From assembly GCA_003153055.1 (NCBI GenBank), contig PMBV01000217.1, positions 1-25,605 of the forward strand: a stretch of DNA of 25,605 nt, given 5' to 3'. The DNA is from Myxococcales bacterium (GTDB lineage Bacteria > Myxococcota > Myxococcia > Myxococcales > Myxococcaceae). Under the pieces are notes generated by a model, which was not told where the DNA came from, did no database searches, and worked only from the letters and a program-made list of their open reading frames with translations. Below are positions 1-7,789 of the stretch, piece by piece. A program made the position numbers and the translations under genes. Position 1 is the stretch's first letter. The number at the start of each line of letters is the position of its first letter.

Positions 1-1314
1 GCCCAGACCGCCGGGAAGACGTCGAAGTACATCGTGTTCGTCTACACCGCCGACGGCGTGAATCAGGGCGCGTTCTGGCCAACGGGTACGACGTCCAGCT
101 ACACCTTGAGCCCGACCCTGAAGGCGTTCGAGAAGTACAAGGACAAGCTGCTGATTCTGGGCCCGCAGATGAACGGCAACTCGGTGGTTGGCAACACCGG
201 CCTCGCCTACGCGGCTGCCGTTCAACAGCATATTGCCGCGGTCACCTTGACGGGCCGCTATGGCAACCTCCCATACCTCACTGACCAGACAACGGCCGTC
301 AACAAAATAGACGCCGGCCCCTCGGTGGACCAGTTGATCGCCAACGCGGTCGGAAAGGACACGACGTTCTTGTCGCTGAACTTCGGCATTCACCCGATGG
401 GGGGCGACACGCCGTCGGACATCAACTACCAGGTCAATGGCAATCCGCTGAAGCGCCTGATCAGCGCCGACGAGGCCTGGAACTTCATGTTCGCCAACAT
501 TGGCACGCCGGTCTCCCCGTCGAAGACGCCGCTCAACAAGCTGAACGCGGTCACCAATTACCTCCACTCGCGCTTCTCGGCGCTTCGCCCCGCCCTCAGC
601 TCGGCCGACCAGAAGACACTCGATTCGCACCTCAGCTCGATGAGCGTCTACGAGGCGCGGGTGCAGAAGCGGCTGCAAGACGAGATCGATGGGAAGACGC
701 CGACTGACGAGGCCTGTTCAAACCCCAAACGCGCGACCGTGGTGAGCGACGCCGATTCCGTGCGCAAGGGGTCGGACACCGAGACGCTGTCTCCGTTCTT
801 CATGGACATGGTTGCCACGGCCTTCCAGTGCAATCTCACCAGGGTCGCCTCGGTGAGCTTCGGCTACCCGGGTGGTGGCGACGCCGGCGGTCTGCGCATG
901 CCGTGGCTCGGGTTCACCGAGCCGCTGCATCTCGTGTCGCATCACGGCGGCAACGCCGACAAGTTGGACAAGTACCAGAAGATTTCAGGCTGGATCGCCG
1001 GTCAGGTGGCGGCCCTCATGGATCGCCTGGCCGCGGTGCCGTCGGCCACCGGGTCGGGCACCCTGCTCGACGAAACGACCATCTACTGGTTCAACCGCCA
1101 CGGCGACGGCGACTCGCACTCGAACTCGTCTCTGCCGAACGTCATCCTCGGAGGCACCGGCGGCTACTTCAAGATGGGCCGCTGGCTCCAACTCCCCAAC
1201 ACCAGCCACACGAAGGTCTTGATCTCCCTGGCCAACGCGATGGGTGTGAACGTGACCAGCTTCGGCGACGGGGGGCTCGCGGCCACCTCGCCGCTGGCGG
1301 GTTTGACTGGGTAG
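1..1314 (+). CDS. DUF1552 domain-containing protein (5' end outside window)
   Basis: The reading frame is open from base 1, so the true start lies upstream; the first in-frame GTG (base 34) falls inside a conserved segment and is not the start. Family marks: the early stretch reading VFVYTADGVNQGAFWPTG, the C-terminal LGFTEPLHLVSHHGGN, and LDETTIYWFNRHGDGDSHSN followed by LPNVILGGTGGYFKMGR, the usual layout of DUF1552 (PF07586) proteins. The end of the protein (NAMGVNVTSFGDGGLA) also fits. The family is common in Myxococcota and Planctomycetes, normally secreted, often encoded beside a DUF1592/1588/1595 partner, and has no firmly established activity. The histidine-rich stretches could bind metal, but that is inference. 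The gene converges on the lipoprotein gene ending at 1524. Confidence 0.88.
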   Translation, partial: AQTAGKTSKYIVFVYTADGVNQGAFWPTGTTSSYTLSPTLKAFEKYKDKLLILGPQMNGNSVVGNTGLAYAAAVQQHIAAVTLTGRYGNLPYLTDQTTAVNKIDAGPSVDQLIANAVGKDTTFLSLNFGIHPMGGDTPSDINYQVNGNPLKRLISADEAWNFMFANIGTPVSPSKTPLNKLNAVTNYLHSRFSALRPALSSADQKTLDSHLSSMSVYEARVQKRLQDEIDGKTPTDEACSNPKRATVVSDADSVRKGSDTETLSPFFMDMVATAFQCNLTRVASVSFGYPGGGDAGGLRMPWLGFTEPLHLVSHHGGNADKLDKYQKISGWIAGQVAALMDRLAAVPSATGSGTLLDETTIYWFNRHGDGDSHSNSSLPNVILGGTGGYFKMGRWLQLPNTSHTKVLISLANAMGVNVTSFGDGGLAATSPLAGLTG

Positions 1315-1377
1315 CTACAGTTTGTCTGGCAATTCCGACACATATTCGTAGGCCCAGCGCAACGCATGGGCTTTGTC

Positions 1378-1401
1378 GGAGCCTGAGGTGTCTCAGGCTC
1401 C
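1378..1401. terminator. perfect 10-bp stem-loop between convergent genes
   Basis: GGAGCCTGAG (1378–1387) and CTCAGGCTCC (1392–1401) are perfect inverted copies around a GTGT loop. It sits in the gap between two convergent genes (stops at 1314 and 1524), so it is well placed as a bidirectional terminator. There is no long T-tract on either side, so an intrinsic rho-independent mechanism is not certain. Confidence 0.6.
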
Positions 1402-1413
1402 CTTGAAAGCCCC

Positions 1414-1429
1414 GGCGCTGCGCAGCGCC
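1414..1429. repeat. 16-bp perfect palindrome in convergent gap
   Basis: GGCGCTGCGCAGCGCC is a perfect palindrome 12 bases beyond the larger stem-loop. It could add to termination from the minus-strand side or be a dispersed genomic palindrome. The rest of the gap (1430–1523) shows nothing recognisable. Confidence 0.5.
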
Positions 1430-1523
1430 CTGAATCGCCGGACAACCTGTAGCGAGTCGAAACGCGCTGGCGGGAGGCAGAGAGAAGCGCCTTGATGAGG
1501 GCTGGCGGGATGCAAGCCCATGG

Positions 1524-2882
1524 TCAGTGGGGGAGGTAGTCGACCCCCGAGACGATGACCCCGCTCTTCACCTGCCACACCTCGTACTGCGAGGCCGGCG
1601 CCCCGGCCGACACGTCGAACACCAGCGGCCCGCTCGAGCCCTCCACGTCTACCGGTGTGTGGTTCAACAGGTTCAGCGAGAGGTCGACCCAGGAGGACCC
1701 CAGGAGGCGCTCCACCGTCTTGCCGCTGGCGAGGTTCGCCATCGCCGGGGCCATGGAAGGGCCGGTGATGGCAGCCCCGCCCTGGTTGGCCCAGGCCGTC
1801 GCGGCGAGCGTCAGCCACATGGCGTCGGAGCTGTGGGCGGTGAAGGAGTAGATGCTTGGGTCGCTACCGTAGCGGCTCTGGAAGCTCTGCAGAAAGTTGA
1901 CGAAAGCGACCCCTCGAGCCTGGGCCGGAGCGGTCCCCACCGCGCCCTCCAGCACCGGCTTGGTCACGGGGGTGAGAATCGCCGGGTCCTTGGCCGCGTC
2001 GGAGAGAACCCACCGGTGGCCCGCGGAGGCCAGGAGCGCGGGCACCGTCGCGGCCGCGCTTGCCAGCGCCACCACATCTGCCGGAAAGCCGATGACCACG
2101 GTGTTTTTGGTGCTCCCGCCGTCGAGCTGGGCGATGGTGGCCGCGGGGTCGAGCGGAGCGTGGTAGCCCACCATCTTCGGCGCCCCGAAGCCCGCCTGGA
2201 GCAGCTCGGCCGAGAGCGCCTCCTTGAACCCGGTTCCGTAGTCTGTCTCTTCGTAGAGGATCGAGACCCGGCCCGCGTCGGCGCTGCCGATGAGCGTCCG
2301 CATCACCTGGGCCTGCTGCGTATCGGGAGGCGCCACCCGCCAGACGTTGCCCTCGTTCCCATGGAGGCTCACCAGCAAGGCCGCCGTCGCGTTGGGAGAC
2401 ATGATGAAGGTGCCCGCGTCTCTCCGCACTTCGTTGTCGGCGGCCCACAGGGTGCGCGAGCTCCCGAAGGTGAGAATGGCCGGAACCTCGAGGTTCTCAA
2501 TCAACCACTCGGTCGCGCTGACGACGCTCGTCTTCTCGTCGAGGACGCCGCAGGCGAACAACCCGTAGGCGCGGTGATTGAGCCCTCCGGCGCCGTTGGC
2601 CTCCGACACCGCGAGGCGCATGGCATCGAGGCGAATGACGTCGCGCTCATTGCTGCCGCCGTCGGTCGGGAGCGGTACCAACACTCCGAGGGGAATTCGA
2701 TCGCCGGCGTCGAAGGCTCCCTCGAGGCGGCTGCAGTTCTCGGGCAGCGGCAGGCAGTAATGGCGCACGCACGCCCCGGCGGGACCGCACTCGGGGTCGG
2801 CCGAGCACTCGGTGAAATTGCCGGCGGTGGTGAAGGAGCACCCCAGTGCAAAGAGGGCGAAAACGAAGAGCGAGGCGCGCAC
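1524..2882 (-). CDS. lipoprotein, type 1 periplasmic-binding (Leu/Ile/Val-binding-like) protein with Cys-rich N-terminus
   Basis: The 452-residue product starts at a GTG that shares one base with the upstream stop (TAG/GTG). Residues 1–15 form a lipoprotein signal ending in an A-L-G-C lipobox (C15). A short Cys-rich segment follows (C26, C32, C38, C43, C50). The rest resembles the type 1 periplasmic-binding fold of branched-chain amino-acid receptors (PF13458-like): it opens with IPLGVLVPLP, contains LAVSEANGAGGLNHR, a FGSSRTL segment and VSILYEETDYGTGFKEALS, and has the late YSFTAHSSDAMWLTLAA. No permease or ATPase gene is adjacent, so it may be an orphan receptor or sensor rather than a transporter subunit. 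The ligand is unknown. Confidence 0.82.
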   Translation of the reverse strand: MRASLFVFALFALGCSFTTAGNFTECSADPECGPAGACVRHYCLPLPENCSRLEGAFDAGDRIPLGVLVPLPTDGGSNERDVIRLDAMRLAVSEANGAGGLNHRAYGLFACGVLDEKTSVVSATEWLIENLEVPAILTFGSSRTLWAADNEVRRDAGTFIMSPNATAALLVSLHGNEGNVWRVAPPDTQQAQVMRTLIGSADAGRVSILYEETDYGTGFKEALSAELLQAGFGAPKMVGYHAPLDPAATIAQLDGGSTKNTVVIGFPADVVALASAAATVPALLASAGHRWVLSDAAKDPAILTPVTKPVLEGAVGTAPAQARGVAFVNFLQSFQSRYGSDPSIYSFTAHSSDAMWLTLAATAWANQGGAAITGPSMAPAMANLASGKTVERLLGSSWVDLSLNLLNHTPVDVEGSSGPLVFDVSAGAPASQYEVWQVKSGVIVSGVDYLPH

Positions 2883-3703
2883 TAGAACGTCCCTCCGATG
2901 GCCGCCAGCCCACCGCCGCCGATGGGGGTCAGCACGACCTTCACCTGGCCTGAAGGGGCGGGGCCTTTGGGAAAGAGGATGGCCGCCGCCACGCCGGCCC
3001 CAATGCCAACCAACAGCGAGAGGTCCGCCACGAGCGCCTGGGTCTTCGTCGCGGCCTCGAGCCCTTGCTTGTCGGCCAGAGTGGTGGCCCGTTGAAACGC
3101 GCCCTTCGTTCCGTTGGCCGCCAGCCCGAAGCCTAGGGCGGTGCCGAGGCCCACCACCGCCACGCCGCCCAGCACCAGCGAGCCGATGAGCTGGCTGTTC
3201 ACCTTCGCCGCCTGGGATTCGCGGGCGGCTTTCTCCTTCGCCTCGTAGGCCTGACGCTGCTCGAGCGCGGCTCGTCGTTCATCAGCTGCTTGCGCGTCGG
3301 CCTTCTTCCGCTCGTCTTCGAGGCGCTTCTTCTCTTGGTCCTGCACTTGGCGATCAGCCTCGGCCTTCGCCGCCATGGTGCGCAGGCGATCCATCGCCAG
3401 GTTGGCCTTCTTCACCAGCTCAGGCTGGGTGTCCTCCGAGCTCTGGCTGACGTACTGGCGGTAGGCGTCGAGCGCTGGGCTCACCTCGCCGGCTTGGTCC
3501 AACGCGCGGGCGATGTTGTAGAGGAATAGCGGGTTCGGCTCGGCCTGGTACGCCGCGCGCAGGGTGTCGGCCGCCTCGCGGTAGCGTCCGTCTTTGTAGA
3601 GGCGGTCAGCCTCCTTGGCCATGGCCTTGGGGCTCGCTCCCAGGGACGCGAAGCTGGTCAACAGGAGCATCAGGATAGAGAGCCGCGGTACCGAGAGCCT
3701 CAC
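2882..3703 (-). CDS. TPR / coiled-coil membrane protein
   Basis: A GTG start at 3703 gives 273 residues with a hydrophobic signal (LSILMLLLTSFASLGAS). A TPR-like helical pair follows, about residues 28–75 (ADRLYKDGRYREAADTLRAA, then FLYNIARALDQAGEVSPALD). Next come a long Lys/Glu/Ala-rich coiled coil (about 85–155) and two hydrophobic segments (LIGSLVLGGVAVVGLGTALG and ADLSLLVGIGAGVAAAIL) before a Gly-rich tail. Much longer in-frame starts exist upstream, but that extension overlaps the divergent BMP gene on the other strand and looks like shadow sequence. The stop overlaps the lipoprotein start by one base, so the pair is probably translationally coupled. Similar TPR proteins are widespread in Myxococcota; function is unknown. 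Confidence 0.78.
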   Translation of the reverse strand: MRLSVPRLSILMLLLTSFASLGASPKAMAKEADRLYKDGRYREAADTLRAAYQAEPNPLFLYNIARALDQAGEVSPALDAYRQYVSQSSEDTQPELVKKANLAMDRLRTMAAKAEADRQVQDQEKKRLEDERKKADAQAADERRAALEQRQAYEAKEKAARESQAAKVNSQLIGSLVLGGVAVVGLGTALGFGLAANGTKGAFQRATTLADKQGLEAATKTQALVADLSLLVGIGAGVAAAILFPKGPAPSGQVKVVLTPIGGGGLAAIGGTF

Positions 3704-3741
3704 GGCGGGGGAATGTACACTGCTTGAGGCCGCGAGGGACA

Positions 3742-3791
3742 CCACGACAAACGTGACCCGGGGTTCGCCCTTGGCACGTGCGTTGTCGTGG
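3742..3791. promoter_or_regulatory. long imperfect dyad in divergent intergenic region
   Basis: CCACGACAAACGTG (3742–3755) pairs with CACGTGCGTTGTCGTGG (3775–3791) apart from a three-base GCG bulge; the outer nine pairs (CCACGACAA/TTGTCGTGG) are perfect. It lies between the divergent TPR gene (start 3703) and the BMP-lipoprotein gene (start 3815). It could be an operator or a hairpin in the leader of the nucleoside-import operon. A second pair, GTTCGCC (3763–3769) and GGCGAAC (3790–3796), overlaps it and could form an alternative fold. No specific regulator can be named. Confidence 0.4.
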
Positions 3792-3814
3792 CGAACGGGC
3801 AGAATGAGCCCGAC

Positions 3815-4969
3815 ATGTCCTCCTCGCGACTGCTGCTCGTCATGTTCCTCATGGTCTCGTGCAAGAAAGACACCCCGGGCGAGGCGTCGGGTGCCGCGCC
3901 GAAGAAGGTGGCCAAGGCGGTCATCGCCGGGCTGGTGACAGATGTCGGCGGTCGAGGGGACCAGTCGTTCAACGACAGCGCGCTGCGTGGCCTGGAGGCG
4001 TGGGCGGGAGGCGTGAAGCTCGTCGACGGCGCCTACCGGCCGCTGACCCAGGTCGAGCGTGACGCGACGCTCCCGGCCGAGCTCCGGTCGCGAGTCGTGG
4101 CGCTGGGCGTGAGGCCCCTCGTCGTTCAGTCGAAGGTCCCCGAGGACTACCAGCCGAACCTCCAGCTCCTGGTGGACCAGGGCGCGGACCTCACGGTGGG
4201 CACCGGCTTCATGCTCGAGAACGCTGTCGAGGCGGTGGCCAAGGCCAACCCTCAGGCGAAGTTCCTCCTCATCGACAGCCCCATCCTCGACGCCAAGGGC
4301 GTGCCCCTGGCCCTGGCGAACGTTCGCACCGTGGTGTTTCGGGAAGAGGAAGGCAGCTTCTTGGTGGGCGCGCTCGCGGGGCTCGTGGCGAAGGGGAAGG
4401 TGGGCTTCGTGGGAGGCATGGACACGCCGCTCATCAGGCGCTTCGAGGCGGGCTACCGCGCCGGGGTGAGGGCGACCAACCCGTCGGCGGTGGTGCTGGT
4501 GCAGTACACCGGCTCGTTCGACAACGTCTCCGCAGGGAAGCAGGCGGGGGCGGATCTGGTGGCCAAGGGCTGCGAGGTCGTCTTCCAGGCCGCCGGGAGT
4601 GACGGCACCGGCGTCGTGCAGGCAGTGAAGGAGGCGCGGGCCGCGGGGAAGCAGGTCTTCGTGGTGGGCACCGACTCGGACCAATGGCACCTCGCGCCCG
4701 AGGCGATGCTGACGTCGATGTTGAAGCGGGTGGATCTCGCGGTGTGGCAGGCCCTGTTCGACCTGAGCCGAGGCGCCTTCACCAGCGGTGACGTGAAGCT
4801 GGGCCTCAAGGAAGCGGGCGTGGGGTTGGCCGAGGTGCGAGTCGATTTCCCGGGGAAGACCGAGGCGCTGGCCCAGGTCGAGGCGCTCCGGGCCCAGGTG
4901 GTGTCGGGAGCGCTGAAGGTGCCGGCGAGCCGCGCCGAGCTCGAGCAGTTCCAGGCGCCCGAGCGGTGA
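3815..4969 (+). CDS. BMP-family ABC transporter substrate-binding lipoprotein (nucleoside)
   Basis: The 384-residue product begins with a short lipoprotein signal (MSSSRLLLVMFLMVSC) with the lipid-bearing Cys at residue 16. The ATG at 3815 was chosen because it places this signal at the N-terminus; an in-frame GTG at 3788 would add nine polar residues. Basic-membrane-protein/PnrA family (PF02608) marks are GLVTDVGGRGDQSFNDSA, VGFVGGMDTPLIRRFEAGYR, QAAGSDGTGVVQAVKEA and VVGTDSDQWHLAP. Members with this operon structure capture purine or pyrimidine nucleosides at the membrane. It is the first gene of a four-gene operon, and its stop overlaps the next start (GTGA). The exact nucleoside cannot be told from sequence alone. 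Confidence 0.92.
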   Translation: MSSSRLLLVMFLMVSCKKDTPGEASGAAPKKVAKAVIAGLVTDVGGRGDQSFNDSALRGLEAWAGGVKLVDGAYRPLTQVERDATLPAELRSRVVALGVRPLVVQSKVPEDYQPNLQLLVDQGADLTVGTGFMLENAVEAVAKANPQAKFLLIDSPILDAKGVPLALANVRTVVFREEEGSFLVGALAGLVAKGKVGFVGGMDTPLIRRFEAGYRAGVRATNPSAVVLVQYTGSFDNVSAGKQAGADLVAKGCEVVFQAAGSDGTGVVQAVKEARAAGKQVFVVGTDSDQWHLAPEAMLTSMLKRVDLAVWQALFDLSRGAFTSGDVKLGLKEAGVGLAEVRVDFPGKTEALAQVEALRAQVVSGALKVPASRAELEQFQAPER

Positions 4970-6693
4970 TTGAGCTCAGAGACATCTCCAAGCGCTTCGG
5001 AGACACAGTGGCGCTGGCTGGCGTCTCGCTCGAGGTGGGTCAGGCCGAGCGCCTCGCGCTGGTGGGTGAAAACGGCGCCGGCAAGTCGTCGCTCATGAAC
5101 GTGCTGTATGGTCTGTACCAGCCTGACTCTGGGGAGGTGCGGTTCGACGGGCAGGCCACGCGACTCAAGACCCCGGCCGATGCGCTGGCGCGGGGCGTAG
5201 GCATGGTGCACCAGCACTTCACTCTGGTGCCGACGCTCTCGGTGACCGAGAACGTGGTGTTGGGCCTGGAGCCGAGGAAGGGGCTCTTCTTCGACCTCGA
5301 CCGGGCGCGGGCCGACGTGGCGCGCACGTGCCAGAGGCTCGGCTTCGAGCTCGATCTCGAGGCCCGGGTCGATGGGCTGTCGGTGGGCAGCCAGCAGAAG
5401 GCGGAAATCGTCAAGGCGCTCCACCGCGGGGCGACCACGCTCATTCTCGACGAGCCCACCGCCGTCCTCACGCCGCAGGAGGCCGAAGAGCTCTTTCAGG
5501 TGACCCGCGCCCTGTCCGATGAGGGCATCACCGTGGTGCTCATCAGCCACAAGCTCAAGGAGGTGCTGGCGTTCGCCACGCGCATCGTGGTGATGCGGAG
5601 GGGACGGAAGGTGGCCGAGGTGCGGCCCGGGGAGACGACGGCGGGCGAGCTGGCAGGGCTGATGGTCGGCGACGGCGGGCGAGGAGCCGTTTCGAGCGCT
5701 CCTCCCAGAGGCGCAGAGCTCAGTGGATCGAGGGAGCGAATGGTGCCGAGCGCTCCTCCCGGAGGAGCGGAGCCCTCGGGTAGTCGCGCGCAGGCCGTCT
5801 CCGCGCCGGGAACCCCGAGAGATTCAGGAGGATCAGCTCCGGGTGATGCGCGAGGCCCGCGAGTGTTCGCCGCGCAGGCAGGAGTCCTCCGCGATGATGG
5901 AGGCACGAGCGGGGAGCCGGGCCTCGTCGCGGTGGCTCCCGGCGTCTGGCCGTCTGGCCCACCCGCGCTCGAGCTCCAGCACCTCGACGCGGCTGGCCTC
6001 CACGACGTGAGCCTCGAGGTGCGCGCCGGGGAGATACTCGGCGTGGCCGGTGTCGACGGCAATGGGCAGCGCGAGCTCGCCGAAGTGGTGACCGGGCTCC
6101 GGCTCTTCACTCACGGGCGCCTGCTCCTGGGCGGCGTGGCGCTGGAGACATTGACTCCCCACGAGGCGAGGAGCCGTGGCGTGGCCCACATTCCCGAGGA
6201 CCGTCTGGCCCGCGCCCTCATCTCCGAGCTGACCGTCGAGGAGAACGTCGCGCTCGGCCGGCAACGCTCGCCTCCCTTCGCCCGAGGGAGCCGCATCGAC
6301 GTCGCCGGACGGAGGGCTCGCACGACGGCGCTCCTCTCGGCTCACGACGTCCGCCCGCCCGACGCGGTGCTGCGCGCTGGCGCCCTCTCCGGTGGCAATC
6401 AGCAGAAGCTCGTGGTCGCGCGGGAGCTGGACGGCCGGCCGAAGCTCCTCGTGGTGGTGCAACCGACCCGTGGGCTCGATGTGGCCGCGGTGGAGGCGGT
6501 GCGCGCGCGACTCCTGGCCGAGCGGCGCCGGGGCTGTGGGGTGCTCCTCATCTCCCTCGACCTCGACGAGGTCATGGCCCTGGCTGACCGCCTCGTCGTC
6601 CTCTTCGGAGGTCGGGTGCAGACCGCCCTGCGCCGCGACGAATTCGACGAGCGCGCCATCGGGCGTCACATGTTGGGAGTCGCCCATGCGTGA
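4966..6693 (+). CDS. nucleoside ABC transporter ATP-binding protein, two ABC domains with expanded linker
   Basis: The 575-residue product carries two ABC modules. The first (about 1–235) is complete: Walker A GENGAGKSS, signature LSVGSQQKAEI, Walker B TLILDEPTAVLTP and the H-loop VVLISHKLKEV. The second (from about residue 333) has the degenerate P-loop GVDGNGQREL, signature LSGGNQQKLVVAREL and LLVVVQPTRGLDVAA. This asymmetry is normal for the sugar/nucleoside ATPases (RbsA, NupA, YufO type) that serve BMP importers. Family members are usually about 500–520 residues; this one is longer because of a Ser/Pro/Gly/Ala-rich linker (about 240–330) containing a tandem repeat. The GTG start overlaps the previous stop by four bases, and the stop lies inside the next gene. 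Confidence 0.93.
   Translation: MIELRDISKRFGDTVALAGVSLEVGQAERLALVGENGAGKSSLMNVLYGLYQPDSGEVRFDGQATRLKTPADALARGVGMVHQHFTLVPTLSVTENVVLGLEPRKGLFFDLDRARADVARTCQRLGFELDLEARVDGLSVGSQQKAEIVKALHRGATTLILDEPTAVLTPQEAEELFQVTRALSDEGITVVLISHKLKEVLAFATRIVVMRRGRKVAEVRPGETTAGELAGLMVGDGGRGAVSSAPPRGAELSGSRERMVPSAPPGGAEPSGSRAQAVSAPGTPRDSGGSAPGDARGPRVFAAQAGVLRDDGGTSGEPGLVAVAPGVWPSGPPALELQHLDAAGLHDVSLEVRAGEILGVAGVDGNGQRELAEVVTGLRLFTHGRLLLGGVALETLTPHEARSRGVAHIPEDRLARALISELTVEENVALGRQRSPPFARGSRIDVAGRRARTTALLSAHDVRPPDAVLRAGALSGGNQQKLVVARELDGRPKLLVVVQPTRGLDVAAVEAVRARLLAERRRGCGVLLISLDLDEVMALADRLVVLFGGRVQTALRRDEFDERAIGRHMLGVAHA
5692..5799 (+). repeat. two in-frame 54-bp tandem repeats within the ABC ATPase linker
   Basis: Bases 5692–5745 and 5746–5799 encode two consecutive 18-residue units, SSAPPRGAELSGSRERMV and PSAPPGGAEPSGSRAQAV, identical at 12 of 18 positions. 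The second DNA copy also contains the near-perfect dyad GCTCCTCCCGGAGGAGC (5752–5768). The repeats keep the frame and sit exactly between the two ABC domains, so they lengthen the linker without touching a catalytic motif. Confidence 0.75.
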
Positions 6694-7789
6694 GCGACTT
6701 CGGGCCCTGGTGCCCTCCACGGCCTCGGTGCTGCTCGCCATCGCGGTCTGCTTCCTTGCCGTGGTGCTGACCCGTGGGCTGGGCACGGCCCTCGACGCTT
6801 TCGCCGCCATGGGCGCCGGGGCCCTTGGCGACTGGGGGCGCGCCTTCGACACGGGCGATATGGGGGCGGTGCTGCGGCCCCTGGGAGAGGCGTCGAACAA
6901 GGCCGCGCTCCTCACTCTCACCGGGCTGTCGGTGGCGGTCGCCTTCCGGGTGGGGCTGTTCAACATCGGCGCCCAGGGGCAGATGATGGTGGGCGCCCTG
7001 GCCGCGGCGGTGGTCGGCGCTGGAGTGTCCTGGCCGGCGGTGCTCCATCTCCCTGCTGCGCTGGCGGCCGCGGCGGTAGCAGGCGCTGCCTGGGCCTCGG
7101 TGGCCGCCGAGCTCCGGCTCCGTCGCGGCGTGCACGAGGTCATCAGCACCATCATGCTCAACTGGGTGGCGGTCAGCTTGGTGGAGAACTGGTTGGTGAC
7201 GGGCCCAATGAGAGCGGCGGCCAGCGGAGATAACTCAGTGAGCGGCACCGCGCAGGTGCTGGACAGCGCCGTGCTCCCGCGCCTCGTGGGCGATGTGTCT
7301 CGACTCAACCTGGGCATCGTCCTCTCGCTCGGGGCCGGCGTCGCGACCTGGCTCTTCTTCTCAAAGGCGGTGCGCGGCTACGAGTGGCGGTGCGTGGGCC
7401 TCAGCCCCGAAGCGGCCCGCGCCGCTGGCATCGACCCCAGAAGGGCCACCCGGGAGGCGATGCTCCTGTCGGGAGCGCTGGCGGGCCTCGCTGGGGCCGT
7501 GCTGGTGCTGGGCACCGAGCTCAAGTACCCCTCGACGCTGGCGGCGAGCTACGGTTTCGACGGCATCGCCATGGCACTCATTGGCCAGGGTCACCCCTTG
7601 GGCGTCGTCGCCTCCTCGGTCCTCTTCGGGGCCCTGCGCGCGGGGGGCACTCGCATGCAGCTCTTCGGCGTGCACAAGAGCTTCCCCGAGCTCATTCAGG
7701 GGCTGGCCCTCCTCCTGGTCGCCGCCAAGCTGGTGTGGTCGAGGCTCGCCCTCTGGCTTCTGCCCGAGCGGAGCGGAGAGCGCCCATGA
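6686..7789 (+). CDS. nucleoside ABC transporter permease (first)
   Basis: The ATG at 6686 gives a 367-residue, very hydrophobic protein and overlaps the ATPase stop by eight bases (ATGCGTGA). Family marks of the branched-chain/ribose/nucleoside permeases (BPD_transp_2, PF02653) are GLSVAVAFRVGLFNIGAQGQ, EVISTIMLNWVAVSLVENW, the cytoplasmic loop YEWRCVGLSPEAARAAGID, and SGALAGLAGAVLVLGTEL. It is the longer of the permease pair, with a large periplasmic stretch after the membrane segment around residue 170. It should form the channel as a heterodimer with the next gene product. The stop overlaps the next start as ATGA. Confidence 0.92.
   Translation: MRERLRALVPSTASVLLAIAVCFLAVVLTRGLGTALDAFAAMGAGALGDWGRAFDTGDMGAVLRPLGEASNKAALLTLTGLSVAVAFRVGLFNIGAQGQMMVGALAAAVVGAGVSWPAVLHLPAALAAAAVAGAAWASVAAELRLRRGVHEVISTIMLNWVAVSLVENWLVTGPMRAAASGDNSVSGTAQVLDSAVLPRLVGDVSRLNLGIVLSLGAGVATWLFFSKAVRGYEWRCVGLSPEAARAAGIDPRRATREAMLLSGALAGLAGAVLVLGTELKYPSTLAASYGFDGIAMALIGQGHPLGVVASSVLFGALRAGGTRMQLFGVHKSFPELIQGLALLLVAAKLVWSRLALWLLPERSGERP

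Noticed and set aside
1527..2885. 452-residue plus-strand frame opposite the binding lipoprotein
   Set aside because: It mirrors the real gene in the reverse frame, has Arg/His/Gly-rich translation without motifs, and the minus-strand gene has a clear signal and fold.
3703..4690. Long in-frame upstream extension of the TPR gene to a start at 4690
   Set aside because: The extension overlaps the real BMP lipoprotein gene on the other strand and reads as a His/Arg/Leu-rich shadow; the signal peptide marks the true start.
5833..7317. 494-residue minus-strand frame across the ABC ATPase and permease genes
   Set aside because: It crosses several real plus-strand genes and has no domain.
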